A stretch of 64,000 nucleotides of DNA from Micromonospora sp. R77. GTDB lineage: Bacteria; Actinomycetota; Actinomycetes; Mycobacteriales; Micromonosporaceae. Shown here one piece after another: positions 42,080-49,568 of this stretch. A program made the translations under genes and the position numbers. The notes beneath the pieces are model-generated. The model was not told the origin of the DNA, did no database searches, and was given only the letters and a program-made list of their open reading frames with translations. Each line of letters opens with the position of its first letter. Position 1 is the first letter of the stretch. The stretch is taken from positions 5,208,001 through 5,272,000 of the forward strand of contig NZ_JALDST010000001.1 in assembly GCF_022747945.1 (NCBI RefSeq), given 5' to 3'.

Positions 42080-42306
42080 TCACGCAAGCGGAGTTCCTCG
42101 TCCTGCTCGACGACGAACTCGGACTCGACTACACCCCGGCGGACCTCGACCGGGACGTCGACGAGCTGCCCGGGTGGGACTCGGTCTATCTGTGGCGGCT
42201 GCTCACCGTCCTGGAGGCGCGGACCGGCCGGCCGCTGCCCTTCGACGAGCTGCTGACCACCCGCACGCTGGACGGGGTGCGGAAGCTGGCGGTGGACGGT
42301 GCCTGA
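42076..42306 (+). CDS. Discrete ACP for the glyceryl unit
   Basis: A 76-residue carrier protein with the pantetheine Ser in LPGWDSVYLWRLL. The ATG overlaps the FkbH stop by ATGA. Position directly after FkbH is the standard place of the glyceryl-carrying ACP (Agg3 type). The D-S motif is preceded by GW rather than GL, as is common in FkbH-associated ACPs. Confidence 0.88.
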   Translation: MITQAEFLVLLDDELGLDYTPADLDRDVDELPGWDSVYLWRLLTVLEARTGRPLPFDELLTTRTLDGVRKLAVDGA

Positions 42307-43096
42307 GTCCGGCCGGCTGGCCGCCCAGCGGCGGCACACCCTCTATTTCCTGCGCTGGAGCAGGGCCGTCGCCCCGGTCTTCCTCGACACCGAGGTGGAC
42401 ATGACCCGGGTGCTCGCCCACCGCGAGCGGTCCGCCGCCCACGGGCGGCGGATCTCCGTGCTGACGTACGTCGTCCGGTCGGCCACCGAGGTGCTGGCCC
42501 GCCACCCGGCGTGCAACGCGGTGGTCGGCGGGGGGCTGGTGCCGCGGGTCCGGCACGTCGACGAGGTACGCCCGAAGATCGCCATGGACCGGACCGTGGC
42601 CGGCCGGCGGGTGGTGCTCTCCGCCGTGCTGCCCGACCAGCGCGGCGCCGGCCTGGCCGAGATCCAGCACGCGCTGGACCGGTTCCGGGACACCCCGGTC
42701 GAGGACCTGCCCGAGCTGGGCGGCACCCTGCTGCTGCACCGGCTGCCCGCCGCGCTCGGCTGGCCGGCGTTCCGCGCGGCGGTGTCCCGGCTGTCCCGCC
42801 GGCCGGCGCTGCTCGGCACGGTCGCGGTCTCCTCGCTCGGCCACCGGGCGGTGGACGGCTTCCACGCCGTCGGCGGCACCACCTGCACCCTCAACCTCGG
42901 CCGGGTACGCCCCACCCCGGTCGTGCGGGACGGTGCGGTGGTGGTGGCCCCGGTGCTGCGGCTGAACCTGGCCTTCGACCACCGGGTCGTCGACGGCGCC
43001 GAGGCGGCGGACGTGCTGACCGAGATCAAGCAGAGCCTGGAGGAGGGCGATGACCGGTCACCGTTGCCCGGTGCTGTTGCCGCGGCATCGCGCTGA
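42299..43096 (+). CDS. 2-oxoacid dehydrogenase E2-like acyltransferase (Agg4 type)
   Basis: The protein has 265 residues and begins at a GTG inside the ACP stop region (8-bp overlap). It matches the catalytic domain of lipoamide acyltransferases, ending in the active-site signature FDHRVVDGAEAADVL (HxxxDG), without lipoyl or subunit-binding domains. In agglomerin biosynthesis the equivalent enzyme acetylates the primary hydroxyl of the RK-682-type tetronate, preparing elimination to an exocyclic methylene. Its presence completes four of the five Agg-type genes; the alpha/beta-hydrolase that performs the elimination is not seen in the window. Confidence 0.85.
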   Translation: MPESGRLAAQRRHTLYFLRWSRAVAPVFLDTEVDMTRVLAHRERSAAHGRRISVLTYVVRSATEVLARHPACNAVVGGGLVPRVRHVDEVRPKIAMDRTVAGRRVVLSAVLPDQRGAGLAEIQHALDRFRDTPVEDLPELGGTLLLHRLPAALGWPAFRAAVSRLSRRPALLGTVAVSSLGHRAVDGFHAVGGTTCTLNLGRVRPTPVVRDGAVVVAPVLRLNLAFDHRVVDGAEAADVLTEIKQSLEEGDDRSPLPGAVAAASR

Positions 43097-43826
43097 CCAC
43101 GGCGCTGCCCTGACGACGGCGCTGCGTCACGCCGACGCGGTCGTGGTGCACGCCCGGGTCGCGGACTGGCGACCGCGCCCCGGGGACGGGCACGACTGGG
43201 CGGCGGTGCTCGGCGACGACGCGGACCGGCGGGACCGGCTGCCCGACGCACCCGCCCGGAACCGGCTCGCCGCCGGCCGGCTGCTGCTCAAACACCTGGT
43301 CGCCACGGTGACCGGCCGGGCACCCGAGGAGATCCGGCTGGCCCGCGACCGGTTCCGTCGCCCGTACCCGGTGGGGCATCCGGTGGACGTCAACCTCAGC
43401 CACACCGGTGACGTCCTGCTCGCCGGGCTCTGCGTCCGGGGTCGGATCGGCGTCGACATCGAGCGCGCCGACCGGTGGCTCGGCGGTCGGGCGGTGGCCG
43501 GCCGGCTCTGCGCCGAACCGGAGTTGGCCGCCCTCGCCGACCTGCGCGGCGCGGCCCTCGACCGTCGCCTCGTCCGACTGTGGACGGTGAAGGAGGCGTG
43601 TGCCAAGGCGCTCGGCGGTGGCCTGGCCCACGACCTGCGGTCGCTGGCGTTCGACCTCGACGCGGCGACGGGCGTGTCGCCGTACGCCGACCTGCCCGGT
43701 GGCCCGGCCGCCTGGTCGGTCACCCCGCTGCCGGTGGGCCCGGCGCACGTCGCCGCCGTCGCCCACCGGCGCGTACCGCCGGACCGGCGGGCGGACCCAT
43801 CCCGACACGGAAGGCTCACCTCATGA
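43050..43826 (+). CDS. Sfp-type 4'-phosphopantetheinyl transferase
   Basis: The protein has 258 residues with both magnesium-binding signatures: RIGVDIERADRW and WTVKEACAKALGGG. The ATG at 43050 has GGAGGGCG upstream and overlaps the acyltransferase gene by 47 bases. Sfp-type enzymes transfer phosphopantetheine from CoA to carrier proteins. The likely targets are the three carrier domains in this operon. A dedicated PPTase inside the operon indicates a self-contained biosynthetic unit. Confidence 0.92.
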   Translation: MTGHRCPVLLPRHRADHGAALTTALRHADAVVVHARVADWRPRPGDGHDWAAVLGDDADRRDRLPDAPARNRLAAGRLLLKHLVATVTGRAPEEIRLARDRFRRPYPVGHPVDVNLSHTGDVLLAGLCVRGRIGVDIERADRWLGGRAVAGRLCAEPELAALADLRGAALDRRLVRLWTVKEACAKALGGGLAHDLRSLAFDLDAATGVSPYADLPGGPAAWSVTPLPVGPAHVAAVAHRRVPPDRRADPSRHGRLTS

Positions 43827-45076
43827 CCGAGACCATCACGACGGACGTCTGCGTCGTGGGCGGCGGCCCGGCCGGGCTGACGTTCGCCCTCGCCCTGGCC
43901 GCCCGCGGCCACCAGGTGGTCGTGCTGGAGAAGAACCGCTCCTTCGAGCGGTCGTTCCGCGGTGAGTCGATCGCCCCCGACTCGGTGTGGCTGCTGGAGC
44001 GGCTGGGCGTCCTCGACGCGCTGCGGGCACAGCGCATCCTCGAGGTGCGGCGGATGGAGCTGCGGGACGCCGGCCGGACGGTGCTGGGGGTGGACTTCGC
44101 CACCCTGGCCCAGCCGGCCCGGCTGCCGGTCGAGGTGCCGCAGCCGATGCTGCTCGGCACGCTGACCGAGGCCGCCGAGCGGCACCCGGGCTTCACCCTG
44201 CTGCGGCAGACCGCCGCCACCGGGCTGGTGATGGAGGACGGCCGGGTGTGTGGGGTCGACGCGACGACCGAGCGGGGACCGCTGCGGGTCCGCGCCCGGC
44301 TCACCATCGGCGCGGACGGCCGCTACAGCCGGGTCCGCGACTGGGTCGGCCTGCCGTACCGGAAGATCCCGCTGGGCCGGGACTTCCTCTGGTTCGTCGC
44401 GCCCTGCCCACCGGTGTGGACCAACGACACCTACCGGATCCGGATCAGCGGCAGCCAGCACGCCATGTGCATCCCGACCTATCCCGACCTGGTCCGGGTC
44501 GGCTTCAACATCCCCAAGAACGGGCTGCGCCGGCTGCGGGCCCAGGGCATCGGCGCGTTGCACGCCCGGATCGACGAGCTGGCGCCGGAGCTGTCCGACG
44601 CGGTACGCGACGCCGTGCCGAGCTGGTCGGAGACCGCCCTGCTGGAGATCTTCACCGGCGTGGTGCCGCGCTGGGGCGCACCCGGCCTCGCGCTGCTCGG
44701 CGACGCCGCGCACACGCTGACCCCCGTGCTGGCCCAGGGCATCAACCACGCCATCATCGACGGCATCACCTTCGCCTCGATGGTCGGTCCCGCGCTCACC
44801 GGCGCCGGCGTGGAGCAGCGGCTCGACGAGGCGACCGCCGAGTTCCAGCGGATGCGGGCGCCGTCGGTCGAGCGGGCCCGGGGGCTGCAACTGCGGCAGG
44901 AAAAGCTCTTCGCCCTGTCCAGCCCGCCCGCGCAGGCGCTGCGCCGCACGCTGTACCGCCTCGTCGACCACACCCCACCGCTGAAGCGCCGGATCTGGAC
45001 CGGCCTCTATCAGACGTCTATCGGGGAGACCGGCGACCGGGACGGGGCACCGGCGGGGCTGCACCCGGCCCGCTGA
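43823..45076 (+). CDS. FAD-dependent monooxygenase/oxidoreductase, aromatic-hydroxylase class
   Basis: The protein has 417 residues. It shows the Rossmann dinucleotide motif VVGGGPAGLTFALALAARG, the IGADGRYSRVRDWVG (DG) motif and the FAD-ribityl motif LLGDAAHTLTPVLAQGINHAI of group A flavoprotein hydroxylases. The ATG overlaps the PPTase stop (ATGA) with GAAGG upstream. Such enzymes hydroxylate or epoxidise aromatic and polyketide substrates using NAD(P)H and oxygen. It could act on the tetronate, on the acyl chain, or on an aromatic unit if one is attached. No halogenase-specific WxWxIP motif is present. Confidence 0.85.
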   Translation: MTETITTDVCVVGGGPAGLTFALALAARGHQVVVLEKNRSFERSFRGESIAPDSVWLLERLGVLDALRAQRILEVRRMELRDAGRTVLGVDFATLAQPARLPVEVPQPMLLGTLTEAAERHPGFTLLRQTAATGLVMEDGRVCGVDATTERGPLRVRARLTIGADGRYSRVRDWVGLPYRKIPLGRDFLWFVAPCPPVWTNDTYRIRISGSQHAMCIPTYPDLVRVGFNIPKNGLRRLRAQGIGALHARIDELAPELSDAVRDAVPSWSETALLEIFTGVVPRWGAPGLALLGDAAHTLTPVLAQGINHAIIDGITFASMVGPALTGAGVEQRLDEATAEFQRMRAPSVERARGLQLRQEKLFALSSPPAQALRRTLYRLVDHTPPLKRRIWTGLYQTSIGETGDRDGAPAGLHPAR

Positions 45077-45134
45077 CCGGGCCCGTGCCACCATCGCCAT
45101 GGACCGGAACAACCTCGAACGGAGTGGACAGCTG

Positions 45135-45569
45135 GTGCGAACCATCGACACGTCGATCACGATCTCGTCGCCGCCGGAGCGGGTCTGGGAGATCCTCACC
45201 GACCTGCCCCGCTATCAGGAGTGGAACCCGTTCGTCCGGCGAGCGGCGGGCCGCCCGGCGGTGGGGGAGGCGCTGACCCTCTTCATCCAGCCGCCCGGCG
45301 AGAAGGGCATGACCCACCATCCCACCGTGACGGTCGCCGAGCCGGCCCGCCAGTTCCAGTGGCTCGGCAAGGTGGCCGTGCCGGGGCTGTTCGGCGCCCG
45401 GCACGAGTTCGTCCTCGAGGCGGCGGCCGGCGGCACGTTGGTGCGGCACCGCGAGACGTTCACCGGCCTGCTCGTCCCGTTCCTCAAGCGCACCCTGGAC
45501 CGGACCGAACTCGGGTTCGACCAGCTCAACCGGGCGCTGAAGGAGCGGGCCGAGACCATCGTGGACTGA
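45135..45569 (+). CDS. SRPBCC-family protein (polyketide cyclase/START-like)
   Basis: The protein has about 144 residues from the GTG at 45135, which is preceded by CGGAG. An in-frame ATG at 45099 has no ribosome site. The sequence VRTIDTSITISSPPERVWEILTDLPRYQEWNPFVRRA is the standard beginning of START/SRPBCC proteins, and a long C-terminal helix (RALKERAETIV) closes the cavity. These helix-grip proteins bind hydrophobic ligands and often act as cyclases, dehydratases or carriers in polyketide pathways. As the last gene of the core operon it may shape ring closure, but no catalytic residues can be named. Confidence 0.75.
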   Translation: MRTIDTSITISSPPERVWEILTDLPRYQEWNPFVRRAAGRPAVGEALTLFIQPPGEKGMTHHPTVTVAEPARQFQWLGKVAVPGLFGARHEFVLEAAAGGTLVRHRETFTGLLVPFLKRTLDRTELGFDQLNRALKERAETIVD

Positions 45570-45716
45570 TTCGGCCGGCCCGTCGGCAGGTGTGGAGAAA
45601 TCCATAGAGCGCAGGGCGACGGCGGCGGACCCGCCCGGGGGCGGCGGCACAATGAGGCCGATCGCCGCGCTGGTCGCGACCGCGACGACAGCGCCCGCAT
45701 GCGAAGGAGGCGGGAC

Positions 45717-45782
45717 GTGTCCCGAGCGCCTGCTGTGTCCAGTTCCCGGGTCCGCGATCCCCGTCCGGCGGTGACCCGATGA
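45717..45782 (+). CDS. 21-residue leader ORF coupled to the carboxyltransferase gene
   Basis: A GTG at 45717 stands 5-6 bases after a strong GAAGGAGG site, the best ribosome site in this stretch. The 21-codon frame (VSRAPAVSSSRVRDPRPAVTR) ends in TGA at 45780-45782, overlapping the ATG of the next gene at 45779 (ATGA). The downstream gene has no good ribosome site of its own, so its translation probably depends on this mini-ORF. The peptide is Arg/Ser/Pro-rich with no obvious attenuator run. Real translation is unproven. Confidence 0.5.
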   Translation: MSRAPAVSSSRVRDPRPAVTR

Positions 45783-47185
45783 CCTCCGTGCTCGTCGACG
45801 AGGTGGTCGACGAGCGGCTGCCCGCCCGCCGGCTGGCCGCGCTCTGCGACCCCGACTCCACCGACACGGTGGGGGCCTGGACCGGTCCCGGCGTCGAGGT
45901 GGTGCGCGGCCGGATCGCCGACGCCCCGGTGGTGGCCTTCTGCACCGACGCGACCACCATGGCCGGCGCGATCGGCGCGGAGGACTCCCGGCGGATCGTC
46001 CACGCCATCGAGCTGGCGCTGGCCGAGGGGTGCCCGGTGATCGGCCTGTGGCACTCCGGCGGCGCACGCCTGGCCGACGGGGTCCGGTCGATGGACGGCG
46101 TCGGGCGGGTCTTCGCCGCGATCACCGAGGCCTCCGGGCGGATCCCGCAGATCTCGGTGGTGCTCGGTCCGGCGGCCGGGGCGGCGGCGTACGGGCCGGC
46201 GCTGACCGACGTGGTGGTGATGTCCTCGGCCGGCCGGGTCTTCGTGACCGGGCCGGACGTGGTGCAGTCGGTGACCGGCGAGCGGGTCGACATGGCCGGG
46301 CTCGGCGGCCCCGACGTGCACAGCCGATCCGGCGTGGTGCACGTGGTGACCGCCACCGAGGCCGAGGCGCTGGACCGGGCCCGGGCGATCACCACGCTGC
46401 TGGCCCGTCAGGGCACGTTCGACGTGGCGGGGGTGCGTGCCGACGCCGACCCGCGGCGCCTGCTGCCGACCCGGGCCCGCCGCGCCTACGACGTACGCCC
46501 GCTGGTGCGGGACCTGCTCGACGCCGGGACCGGGTTCGAGGAGCTGCAGGCCCGCTGGGCGCCCAATCTGGTGGTGGGCTGGGGCCGGCTGGCCGGTCGT
46601 ACGGTGGGGGTCGTCGCGAACAACCCGTTGCGCAAGGCGGGCTGCCTGGATTCGCTGAGCGCGGAGAAGGCGTCCCGCTTCGTGCGGATGTGCGACTCGT
46701 TCGGGGTGCCGTTGGTCGTCGTCGTCGACGTGCCCGGTTACCTGCCGGGCACCGGCCAGGAGTGGGAGGGCGTGGTACGCCGCGGCGCCAAGCTGCTGCA
46801 CGCGTTCGCCGGCTCGGTGGTACCCCGGGTCACCCTCATCACCCGCAAGGCGTACGGCGGCGCGTACATCGCGATGAACTCGCGGTCGTTGCACGCGACG
46901 GCGGTGTTCGCCTGGCCGGAGGCCGAGGTGGCGGTGATGAGCGCGACCGCGGCGGTGGGCGTGCTGCACCGCCGGGCGCTGGCCGCCGCGCCGGACGCGG
47001 AGCGGGAGGCGCTGCGGGCCAGCCTGGTCACCGAGCACGAGCGGGTGGCCGGCGGGGTGGGTGTGGCGATGGAGATCGGGGTGGTCGACGAGGTGATCGA
47101 ACCGCGCGACACCCGTCGCCGGCTCGCCGAGGCGCTGGCGGCGGCACCGCAGCGCCGGGGCCGGCACACCAACATCCCGCTGTAG
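45779..47185 (+). CDS. Acyl-CoA carboxylase beta subunit (carboxyltransferase, AccD/PccB type)
   Basis: The protein has 468 residues, slightly shorter than the 510-550 typical for AccD/PccB. It has GLWHSGGARLADGVRSM and ISVVLGPAAGAAAYGPALTD for the first crotonase-like fold. The second fold has LVVVVDVPGYLPGTGQEWEG and ITRKAYGGAYIAMNS, the CoA- and carboxybiotin-binding motifs. It transfers carboxyl from biotin to an acyl-CoA and would need an AccA-type biotin subunit from elsewhere. Placed after the core operon, it may raise the malonyl-CoA supply for the polyketide synthase. Its start overlaps the leader ORF. Confidence 0.88.
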   Translation: MTSVLVDEVVDERLPARRLAALCDPDSTDTVGAWTGPGVEVVRGRIADAPVVAFCTDATTMAGAIGAEDSRRIVHAIELALAEGCPVIGLWHSGGARLADGVRSMDGVGRVFAAITEASGRIPQISVVLGPAAGAAAYGPALTDVVVMSSAGRVFVTGPDVVQSVTGERVDMAGLGGPDVHSRSGVVHVVTATEAEALDRARAITTLLARQGTFDVAGVRADADPRRLLPTRARRAYDVRPLVRDLLDAGTGFEELQARWAPNLVVGWGRLAGRTVGVVANNPLRKAGCLDSLSAEKASRFVRMCDSFGVPLVVVVDVPGYLPGTGQEWEGVVRRGAKLLHAFAGSVVPRVTLITRKAYGGAYIAMNSRSLHATAVFAWPEAEVAVMSATAAVGVLHRRALAAAPDAEREALRASLVTEHERVAGGVGVAMEIGVVDEVIEPRDTRRRLAEALAAAPQRRGRHTNIPL

Positions 47186-47194
47186 CCGGCGGAC

Positions 47195-47236
47195 GGCGCC
47201 GGATCCGGGGCCCGGGAGGGCGTTGGATCCGGCGCC
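47195..47236. terminator. Hairpin between convergent genes
   Basis: GGCGCCGGATCC (47195-47206) and GGATCCGGCGCC (47225-47236) are perfectly complementary arms around an 18-base loop that is itself partly palindromic (GGGCCCGGG). It lies between the carboxyltransferase stop and the convergent hypothetical gene. Confidence 0.7.
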
Positions 47237-47247
47237 GCCGCGCGTGT

Positions 47248-47730
47248 TCAGCGAGGGCTGTGCGAGATCGCGCCGACCACCGCCAGGGTGCGCAGGTTGT
47301 GCGCGCGGCGCATGCTCATCACCCCGAAGCAGGCGGCGAGCACGACCAGCTCCGGTCGGGGCCAGGCACCGGTCACCTCGGCCCGCACGTCCGCCCCCAT
47401 CCGGGCCGACTGGTGGACCTCGATCCGGTTGCCGCCCGAACCGAGCACCGCGTGGTAGCCGCGGCGGCTGCCCTGCCGTTCCCAGGTGGCCGGCGCGTTC
47501 AGGCCGGCGATCCGGGCACCGCGGCCGTCCAGCACGACCAGCGGGGCCTCCTCGGTGCCGACGGTGACCCGTTGGTAGCCGCGGTCGGTCCAGATGCCGA
47601 ACCGGCCCTCCGGCGTCTCGATCTCGCCGCCGCGCATGCTCCAGTGGGCGCGGAGCGCGGCGAGCTGGTTGCCGCCGGCGTCGGTGAGCCTGTGGGCTCC
47701 ACCGCTCTTGCGGACCGTGAAGACAGTCAC
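47248..47730 (-). CDS. Conserved-looking hypothetical protein, probably beta-rich (tubby/LURP-like fold possible)
   Basis: The protein has 160 residues. The GTG at 47730 is preceded by GGAAAGGA, a better start than the longer frame. The first 130 residues are beta-strand-like with short repeats (RLTDAGGNQLAALRAHWSM, RFGIWTDRGYQRVTVG, APLVVLDGRGARIAGL). The end is a hydrophobic segment (ELVVLAACFGVMSMRRAHN). This pattern resembles LURP-one/phospholipid-scramblase-like proteins, but the match is by eye and weak. It is co-directional with the membrane protein at 47783 (52-bp gap) and both interrupt the plus-strand biosynthetic genes. Function unknown. Confidence 0.6.
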   Translation of the reverse strand: MTVFTVRKSGGAHRLTDAGGNQLAALRAHWSMRGGEIETPEGRFGIWTDRGYQRVTVGTEEAPLVVLDGRGARIAGLNAPATWERQGSRRGYHAVLGSGGNRIEVHQSARMGADVRAEVTGAWPRPELVVLAACFGVMSMRRAHNLRTLAVVGAISHSPR

Positions 47731-47782
47731 GTGGGCGTCCTTTCCGTTGCTGCGGGAGCCGTCCGGTCGGGGGAGGGAGGGA

Positions 47783-48193
47783 TCAGCGCCGGCGGAAGGC
47801 CGGGATGATGACGGCCGCCGCCGCCAGGTGCATGACCGCGAGCGTCGCCTTGGCGCCCGTCGACACGCCACCCAGCGGCCCGAGCAGGGACACCAGGAGT
47901 ACGAGCACCGCGACGATCGTCCAGATCGTCCGGCCGGCGGCGGTAAGCCGCTCCAGCAGGGCCAGCAGCGCCCAGCCGATCAGGCCGGCGACCACGGTGG
48001 CCGCGATCACGGCCCCCAGGGTGATCTCCTGGCGGTTGCCGCCGGTGTTCACGGCGAGGGTCACGTCCAGGGCCCGGGCGATGAACCACACCGCGACGGT
48101 GACCGCCGTGGCCACGGCGATGGCGAGCAGCCGCCGCTTGGCGGTGCCGCCCTGACGCGGGGGAGCTGGGGGGGCCTGCCTGGTGTTCGACAT
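47783..48193 (-). CDS. Four-helix membrane protein, DUF6069-like
   Basis: The protein has 136 residues. The ATG at 48193 follows GGAGGTAG. After a Pro-rich cytoplasmic N-terminus come four hydrophobic segments (about residues 20-40, 60-80, 90-108 and 114-132). Small four-helix proteins with the motif VNTGGNRQEITLGAVIAATVVAGLIGW belong to the DUF6069 group common in actinobacteria, of unknown role. It is transcribed divergently from the operon at 48418. The 224-bp gap between them should hold promoters for both directions, but none stands out clearly. Confidence 0.7.
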   Translation of the reverse strand: MSNTRQAPPAPPRQGGTAKRRLLAIAVATAVTVAVWFIARALDVTLAVNTGGNRQEITLGAVIAATVVAGLIGWALLALLERLTAAGRTIWTIVAVLVLLVSLLGPLGGVSTGAKATLAVMHLAAAAVIIPAFRRR

Positions 48194-48417
48194 CCGTCTA
48201 CCTCCGATTGCGGGCCGGGAGGGGATCCGGCCCGGCACCCGTGAGAACTGGTGGGTTTGGATCGTATCGGCGCATGTCCACCCCCCACTCCGGTCGACGA
48301 GTCGGTGCGATCAGGTATGAGGGAAACCCTTAGCTCTGTCTGGCGCGCCATTGTTTCCGGTGGTGCTGGCGCACGATGCTCGGTGCGCGGCACCCCCAGC
48401 GGACCGAGGGATCGGCG

Positions 48418-49482
48418 ATGACGACGACCACAGACGCAGCTCCGGGCGTCCCAGATCGATGGATACCCTTCGATCTCGACGCCTGGACGCGGTACGTCGT
48501 GCGACGCCACTTCGACCCGGAGACCGGCAGCCCGTACTGGCTGAAGCGCACCACCGAGCTTCCCTTCGACCCGCGCGACATCACCGCGTACGACGAGCTT
48601 GCCGCCCTCGGCTGCACCGACCCGCGCGGCGTCGACCCGGTGGACCTGCTCCCGCAGGACCGACCGGTGGCCGGCCGGCTGTGGGAGTCCACCGGGACGC
48701 TCGGCGGGCACTGCCGGTTCGTCCATACCCCCTCGATGACCGTGCACCGGGACCACTGGCGGGCCCGGCACCTGGCCACGGCCGGTTTCGCGCCGGGACG
48801 TACCTGGTTGCGGGTCTGCCCCGGTGGCCCGCACGCCCTGGGCCGGGGCGCCGCCCAGCTCGCCCGGCACCACCGGTCACGCGTGCACACCATCGGCATG
48901 GACCAGCGCTGGATCCGGCGACTGCTGCGCGACGGCCGGGTCGGCGAGATCAACGCCTACGTCGACCACGTGGTCGGGCAGGTCGTCGACCTGCTCCGGG
49001 AACAGCCGGTGGACTACCTGGAGACCGCCCCCGCGATCCTCGCGGTGCTGCTGGCCGCCCGGCCGGACCTGGTCGCCCGGCTCGCCGGCGTCGACCTGAC
49101 CGGCACCCACCTGACTCCGCAGACCTACCGGGACGTCGTGGCGGCGCTCGACGGAGGCGTCGTGGGACACCACTTCGTCGGCGCCGCCGGGTACGCCATC
49201 GGGCTCCCCGTGCACGATGGCGGCGCGCTGATGCCGTACCTGCCCGCGTACCCGCAGGTGACCATGGCCGTGGTGGACCCCGCCGACCCCGCGCGCGTCG
49301 TCGGGTACGGCGAACTCGGCCGGATCCGGCTGACCGTGCTGCACGAGGACCTCTTCCTGCCCAACGTGCTGCAACGCGACCAGGCGCTGCGGTACCGGAC
49401 GCCGGCCGGCTGGCCCTGCGACGGGGTGGCCAACGTGGCCCCGCTGCAGGCGATGTTGACGCTCCCCACCGGCCTCTACTGA
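48418..49482 (+). CDS. Aryl-acid adenylation-like protein (PaaK/EhpF-type, lacks the C-terminal ANL domain)
   Basis: The protein has 354 residues with GAGGG before the ATG. The layout resembles the phenylacetate-CoA ligase/LuxE branch of adenylate-forming enzymes: WESTGTLGGHCRFVHT in the place of the Ser/Thr/Gly loop, VDYLETAPAILAVLL, GHHFVGAAGYAIGLP, and VGYGELGRIRLTVLHEDLFLPNVLQRDQALRY near the end. The short length without a C-terminal lid matches EhpF-like arylcarboxylate-activating proteins of phenazine pathways. Activation of an aromatic carboxylic acid is therefore suggested. It is the first gene of the mqn operon, so a futalosine-pathway aryl acid could be its substrate. The assignment is by pattern only and moderate. 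Confidence 0.55.
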   Translation: MTTTTDAAPGVPDRWIPFDLDAWTRYVVRRHFDPETGSPYWLKRTTELPFDPRDITAYDELAALGCTDPRGVDPVDLLPQDRPVAGRLWESTGTLGGHCRFVHTPSMTVHRDHWRARHLATAGFAPGRTWLRVCPGGPHALGRGAAQLARHHRSRVHTIGMDQRWIRRLLRDGRVGEINAYVDHVVGQVVDLLREQPVDYLETAPAILAVLLAARPDLVARLAGVDLTGTHLTPQTYRDVVAALDGGVVGHHFVGAAGYAIGLPVHDGGALMPYLPAYPQVTMAVVDPADPARVVGYGELGRIRLTVLHEDLFLPNVLQRDQALRYRTPAGWPCDGVANVAPLQAMLTLPTGLY

Positions 49483-49568
49483 GACCACACCGACCACGAC
49501 GATCGCAGCGGCCACCGGGGCCGGTCCCGGCCGCTGTCCGGCGGCACCAACCTGAGGAGAAGGTACGG

